Below are positions 4,001-6,888 of a stretch of 6,888 nt of DNA, one piece after another (position 1 is the first letter of the stretch; every line of letters starts with the position of its first letter). The position numbers and the translations under genes were made by a program. The notes below the pieces were generated by a model that saw only the letters and a program-made list of their open reading frames with translations, did no database searches and was not told the origin of the DNA. This DNA is from Oligoflexia bacterium (GTDB taxonomy: Bacteria > Bdellovibrionota > UBA1018), in assembly GCA_025352185.1 (NCBI GenBank), contig JANXTV010000062.1, positions 1 through 6,888 of the forward strand, in the 5' to 3' direction.

Positions 4001-5995
4001 ATGAGAACGAAAGAGAAGAAGGCAGCGAGCGGAAAGCGAAAGTTTTCTGACTCTGAGAAGCGGAAAATTCTTCGCGAGTTTAAGGCGCACAAGGGACCGA
4101 AGGACGAGTTCTTCCGAGCACAGGGCATTCCGGCGAGTGGCGTCTACCGGTGGCTTAAGGAAGCGAAGGAAAAGAAAGCGGGCAAAGCCGGTACTGTTCC
4201 CCGAGCGAAGGTTGACGGTCCGACGTCCGGAAAAGTTCAAGAACGCTTCGTCGCCCGCAAAGAGGCGGTAGAGGCCTTTTTGAAAAGCGGATCGACCCTG
4301 AAGGAATTCTCGAAAGTCTGGGGCGTATCGCATAATTCTCTCGCCCGGTGGTGCAAGGTCTACGAAGAGCGCGGCGCGAAGGGGCTCGAATCGGGCATCT
4401 ACGGCGAGGGAAAGAAACGCGGACGCAAAGGCAGCTCACCTCATCTCAAGGCGCAGATCGTCGCCGTTCAGACGGAGAACCCGAATTTCGGATTAAAGAA
4501 GGTCCGGGATTTTCTCTTTCGTTTCCGGGGCGTGAAGGCCTCGACGGGAACCGTAAGAAAAACGATCGTGGAGGCGAAGCTGCCGCGCGCGCCGGTTCGG
4601 GCGAAGAAAAGGAAGCGATCGAGCGACAAGATTCGCAGGTTCGAGCGCGCGAAGGCGATGCAGCTTTGGCAGAGCGATATCACGAGTTTCGTGCTCACTC
4701 GTCATAGCCAGCGGGTTTACCTCACGGTCTACATGGACGATCACAGTCGTTACATCGTCGCGTGGAGTTTACAGCTCCGTCAGAAGTCCGATCTCGTGAT
4801 GGACTCGCTATTAATGGGGATCCAGCGCTTCGGGAAGCCGGAGGAAGTACTGACGGATCAGGGGCGGCAGTATTTTAGCTGGCGCGGAAAAAGTGATTTC
4901 CAGAAGTTACTCGATAAGGAAGGGATCCGGCACGTCGTCGCCCGCTCTCACCATCCACAGACTCTAGGCAAGTGCGAGCGCTTCTGGGAAACGGTGGGAC
5001 AGGAGTTCTGGGAGCGAGTGAAGCCGCAGGAACTGGAGGATACGCGCGAGCGGCTCGGGCATTTTATCGCGCATTATAATCACTTTAGGCCCCATCAGGG
5101 GTTAGACGGGATGACGCCGGCCGACCGATTTTTTGGCCTCGCGGTGGAAGTAAGGAAGGCCGTCGAGGCAACGTTCGCCCAGAACGAACTTCGACTCGCG
5201 GTGGGCGAAGCGCCGAGATCACCGGTATTTTTAATCGGCCAGATCGGAGATCAGCCGGTGTCGCTTCACGGCGAGTCCGGAAATCTCGTGGTTCAAACTC
5301 CCGGGGGCGGGATCCAGCGGCTCGAGTACTCGAGCTTCGGACACGCGGTCGTGCGGGAAGAAACTATTTTAATCCAACCGAAAGGATCCTCCGATGTCGG
5401 AATCACAGTCCCCGTCTCCTCCAGCGATCGAAATTCCGAAACCAGAAACAAAGAGCCGGAAGGCGAGAAAGCCGCGAGTACTGCCCCCGAAACAACTCCC
5501 GGTCGCGATCCGCTCGCTGTGGGAGTGGGCAACGACTGCCGAGCAGGAACGAGCGCACTTAACGGCGGCGGCGCTGATGGAGTACTGGATGGGTCAGTCG
5601 AGCAAGCAGCAGATCGCCACTCGCTTAGGTCTTCCGATGGTGCGAGTTTGGCAGCTGTCGCAGCAGGCGATATCGGGTATGGTGGTAGGATTGATCCACC
5701 CACCGAAGAACCGAACGAAAACCCCGTCGATACGTCCCGAGGACGACCCGAAGAAGCTCCAGCGCCGAATCACGGAACTCGAGAACCAAGTCGCGCTCCA
5801 GCAGCGACTGATCGTGATCCTCCGGGAGATGCCGCTATCCCGGGAAGCGATGCTCATACGGGATCAAGTGGTGAGGGAGACCCAGTCGGGAGTCCCTCCG
5901 CTGAACGAGAAAGATGCAAAACCAGCCAGGAAGGCCCGCATACTCAGGAAGAGTTAGAAAACACGGACGACGATATCCCCGGGAAACGGCGATGA
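4001..5995 (+). CDS. DDE transposase with integrase (rve) core, first of two
   Basis: This protein would cut and join transposon ends. Order of parts: a helix-turn-helix at about 14-55 (FSDSEKRKILREF to GVYRWLKEA), a second at about 85-125 (STLKEFSKVWGVSHNSLARW), a winged-helix-like part at 145-195, then the catalytic core at 220-380 with D226 (WQSDIT), D286 (LTDQGRQY) and E326 (GKCERFW). There are 39 residues between the second Asp and the Glu, a little more than the classic 35. HFRPHQGLDGMTPADRFFG closes the core, and a small C-terminal domain (VFLIGQIGDQPVSLHGE) runs to about 450. From about 458 to 664 the reading frame is low-complexity and Pro/Gly/Asp-rich, and from about 465 it covers the next gene out of frame, so this extension may not be real protein. 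The stop at 5993-5995 overlaps the ATG of the third gene. The core assignment is secure and resembles IS481/IS3-type rve proteins; the exact family is unclear. Confidence 0.88.
   Translation: MRTKEKKAASGKRKFSDSEKRKILREFKAHKGPKDEFFRAQGIPASGVYRWLKEAKEKKAGKAGTVPRAKVDGPTSGKVQERFVARKEAVEAFLKSGSTLKEFSKVWGVSHNSLARWCKVYEERGAKGLESGIYGEGKKRGRKGSSPHLKAQIVAVQTENPNFGLKKVRDFLFRFRGVKASTGTVRKTIVEAKLPRAPVRAKKRKRSSDKIRRFERAKAMQLWQSDITSFVLTRHSQRVYLTVYMDDHSRYIVAWSLQLRQKSDLVMDSLLMGIQRFGKPEEVLTDQGRQYFSWRGKSDFQKLLDKEGIRHVVARSHHPQTLGKCERFWETVGQEFWERVKPQELEDTRERLGHFIAHYNHFRPHQGLDGMTPADRFFGLAVEVRKAVEATFAQNELRLAVGEAPRSPVFLIGQIGDQPVSLHGESGNLVVQTPGGGIQRLEYSSFGHAVVREETILIQPKGSSDVGITVPVSSSDRNSETRNKEPEGEKAASTAPETTPGRDPLAVGVGNDCRAGTSALNGGGADGVLDGSVEQAADRHSLRSSDGASLAAVAAGDIGYGGRIDPPTEEPNENPVDTSRGRPEEAPAPNHGTREPSRAPAATDRDPPGDAAIPGSDAHTGSSGEGDPVGSPSAERERCKTSQEGPHTQEELENTDDDIPGKRR
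5394..5957 (+). CDS. Putative HTH/coiled-coil accessory protein of the element
   Basis: This 187-residue protein does not belong to a family I can name. AAGGA with seven bases of spacing precedes the ATG, and an in-frame stop at 5370-5372 leaves this as the only reasonable start. Residues 1-35 are Pro/Lys-rich and probably flexible. Residues 53-95 contain a predicted helix-turn-helix (SKQQIATRLGLPMVRVWQLS), and residues 118-146 form a heptad-like helix (KLQRRITELENQVALQQRLI), probably a coiled coil. The tail is basic. This layout recalls the OrfA proteins of IS3-type elements, which bind ends and multimerise through a leucine zipper, but no homology is claimed. The gene is wholly inside the open extension of the first transposase frame, shifted +1, and ends 34 bases before the second transposase. 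Its codons read like a normal protein, whereas the overlapping frame does not. Confidence 0.7.
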   Translation: MSESQSPSPPAIEIPKPETKSRKARKPRVLPPKQLPVAIRSLWEWATTAEQERAHLTAAALMEYWMGQSSKQQIATRLGLPMVRVWQLSQQAISGMVVGLIHPPKNRTKTPSIRPEDDPKKLQRRITELENQVALQQRLIVILREMPLSREAMLIRDQVVRETQSGVPPLNEKDAKPARKARILRKS

Positions 5996-6888
5996 GGGTG
6001 GCTCGCCACCTCGTGGAGGAAGCGCCAGAGATTCGACTCGGAAAAGCGGCGGAGGTGCTCGGAGTCGATGTCCGTACGATCTGGAACTGGAAACATTCGG
6101 TGAAAATCGGATCGCCCGAAAAAAAGATCGGGCGTCCAGCCTATACGGCCTTCCAGCACCGGAGCGCGATCTGGCGGGTAGGCCGGGAACTCCGGAGGCA
6201 GGGCTATCCTGGCTGGCTCGCGGTATCGGAAGGTCTCGGGGGCGACGTGCCGACGCGTTTGATCCAGTTGTATGTCCGGAGTTTTAAGAAAAAGCGGAGC
6301 GAACGGAAGAAGGCTCGCACCGCCCGCCACCGTGTGAGCGTCGAGGTTACCGCGCGGGACGTAATCTGGGGTCAGGACGGAACGCACGTCGGGAGGTGCA
6401 AGAGAGAAAATGTGGAGAGTCAGGTGATGCGGGACCGGGGCTCTCTCTCCATCATCGGTGTGCAGACGGGGGAAGTGGCGAATCACGAAAAAATCCTCGC
6501 CCTATTCGAATCTGTGGCCGTGAGCCGTGCGGAATATCCGCTAGTCTGGTCTCGCGACAACGGATCGATGTACTCGCACGAATCAGTGAGAATCCACATG
6601 GAGACCCACGAAGTAATCGAGCTTAGGTCCTTGCCGAGAACGCCCGAGCACAACGGCGCCGCCGAAAACACGAACCGAGAAATAAAGGACGTAGCAGGGC
6701 TCGGCAAGGGCAGTGTGCTGGCGAGTCCGGAGGCGGCACACGTGAAGATGGTAAAAGCACAGGTGCTGCTCAATAAAAACCGCGTGCGAAGATCGAAAGG
6801 ACTCAAGACCGCGGACGAACTAGACGAGAGGTTACCAACGGTAGCGGGAGTCGACCGAACGGCCTTCTACCAGAAGTGCAGTAGCCGG
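5992..6888 (+). CDS. Second DDE transposase, rve core (3' end outside window)
   Basis: The frame stays open for 299 codons to the edge of the window. The N-terminus has a helix-turn-helix at about 14-36 (LGKAAEVLGVDVRTIWNWKH) and a basic linker at 98-112. The catalytic core has D129 (WGQDGTHVG), D189 (WSRDNGSMY) and E225 (HNGAAENTNREIK), with exactly 35 residues between the second Asp and the Glu, the canonical D,D35E spacing. LLNKNRVRRSKGLKTADEL resembles the usual end-of-core segment. It is clearly different in sequence from the first transposase, so it is not a simple duplicate. I chose the ATG at 5992: it overlaps the upstream stop (ATGA) and has GGGA seven bases ahead. A GTG at 5998 is an alternative. 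Both transposases look intact, so both could be active. Confidence 0.85.
   Translation, partial: MRVARHLVEEAPEIRLGKAAEVLGVDVRTIWNWKHSVKIGSPEKKIGRPAYTAFQHRSAIWRVGRELRRQGYPGWLAVSEGLGGDVPTRLIQLYVRSFKKKRSERKKARTARHRVSVEVTARDVIWGQDGTHVGRCKRENVESQVMRDRGSLSIIGVQTGEVANHEKILALFESVAVSRAEYPLVWSRDNGSMYSHESVRIHMETHEVIELRSLPRTPEHNGAAENTNREIKDVAGLGKGSVLASPEAAHVKMVKAQVLLNKNRVRRSKGLKTADELDERLPTVAGVDRTAFYQKCSSR

Larger units (their letters stand above)
3918..6888 (+). mobile_element. Three-gene DDE transposon/IS, right end outside window
   Basis: Three + strand genes lie in close order: DDE transposase, small HTH/coiled-coil protein, second DDE transposase. The left end is placed near TGTGGGGTGTAACAAAAG because that is where the integrase remnant stops making sense and because TG-initial ends are common for this transposase class. 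The exact base is uncertain by some ten bases. Neither the right terminal repeat nor a target duplication can be tested, since the window ends inside the third gene. The integrase fragment to the left fits the role of target site. Confidence 0.7.

Noticed and set aside
3919..4128. Extension of the integrase-remnant frame to an ATG at 4128
   Set aside because: The sequence beyond 3918 is antisense to transposon leader and transposase and has no integrase features; the open frame is chance.
3839..4333. 164-codon - strand frame across the transposon left end
   Set aside because: Antisense of the first transposase and out of frame with the integrase remnant; no recognisable domain.
5293..5857. 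- strand frames opposite the nested gene
   Set aside because: Antisense shadows with no ribosome site or domain; three open frames here reflect base composition.

Overview
The window looks like the chromosome of a Gram-negative bacterium with moderate GC. It carries a twin-arginine-exported enzyme, a small protein with a Sec-type signal peptide and purine-rich Shine-Dalgarno sequences. The gene mix and small secreted proteins would suit a Bdellovibrionota/delta-proteobacterial lineage, but the sequence alone does not settle this. I see no rRNA, tRNA or CRISPR array.

Left part (1-2010, + strand): a metal/oxidative-stress cluster. It starts inside a chromate-resistance ChrB-type regulator/sensor gene. 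After 34 bases comes a ChrC-type Fe/Mn superoxide dismutase with a twin-arginine signal, then a small exported Cys/His-rich protein and a probable intrinsic terminator. The chrB-chrC pairing recalls known chromate-resistance operons, in which the dismutase deals with superoxide made during chromate reduction. No chrA transporter is visible; it could lie upstream.

Middle part (2014-3588, - strand): a two-gene unit transcribed towards the first cluster. A 62-residue uncharacterised protein with a very strong Shine-Dalgarno precedes an EamA/DMT transporter that ends in a long histidine-rich tail (25 His in the last 66 residues), probably metal-related. The small gene is preceded by a leader of about 190 bases with four inverted repeats, the last of which contains the Shine-Dalgarno. 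A strong bidirectional terminator at 3557-3588 insulates this unit from the right side.

Right part (3676-6888): mobile DNA. The C-terminal 80 codons of a tyrosine recombinase (- strand) end abruptly near 3918, where a second element appears to have inserted. That element holds three + strand genes in tight order: a DDE transposase (D226, D286, E326), a 187-residue protein with a predicted HTH and coiled coil, and a second, different DDE transposase (D129, D189, E225) that runs off the window. The middle gene is completely nested in an out-of-frame extension of the first transposase gene. The two intact DDE proteins with a small putative adaptor between them are the most interesting part of the window. 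The right end of the element is not visible.
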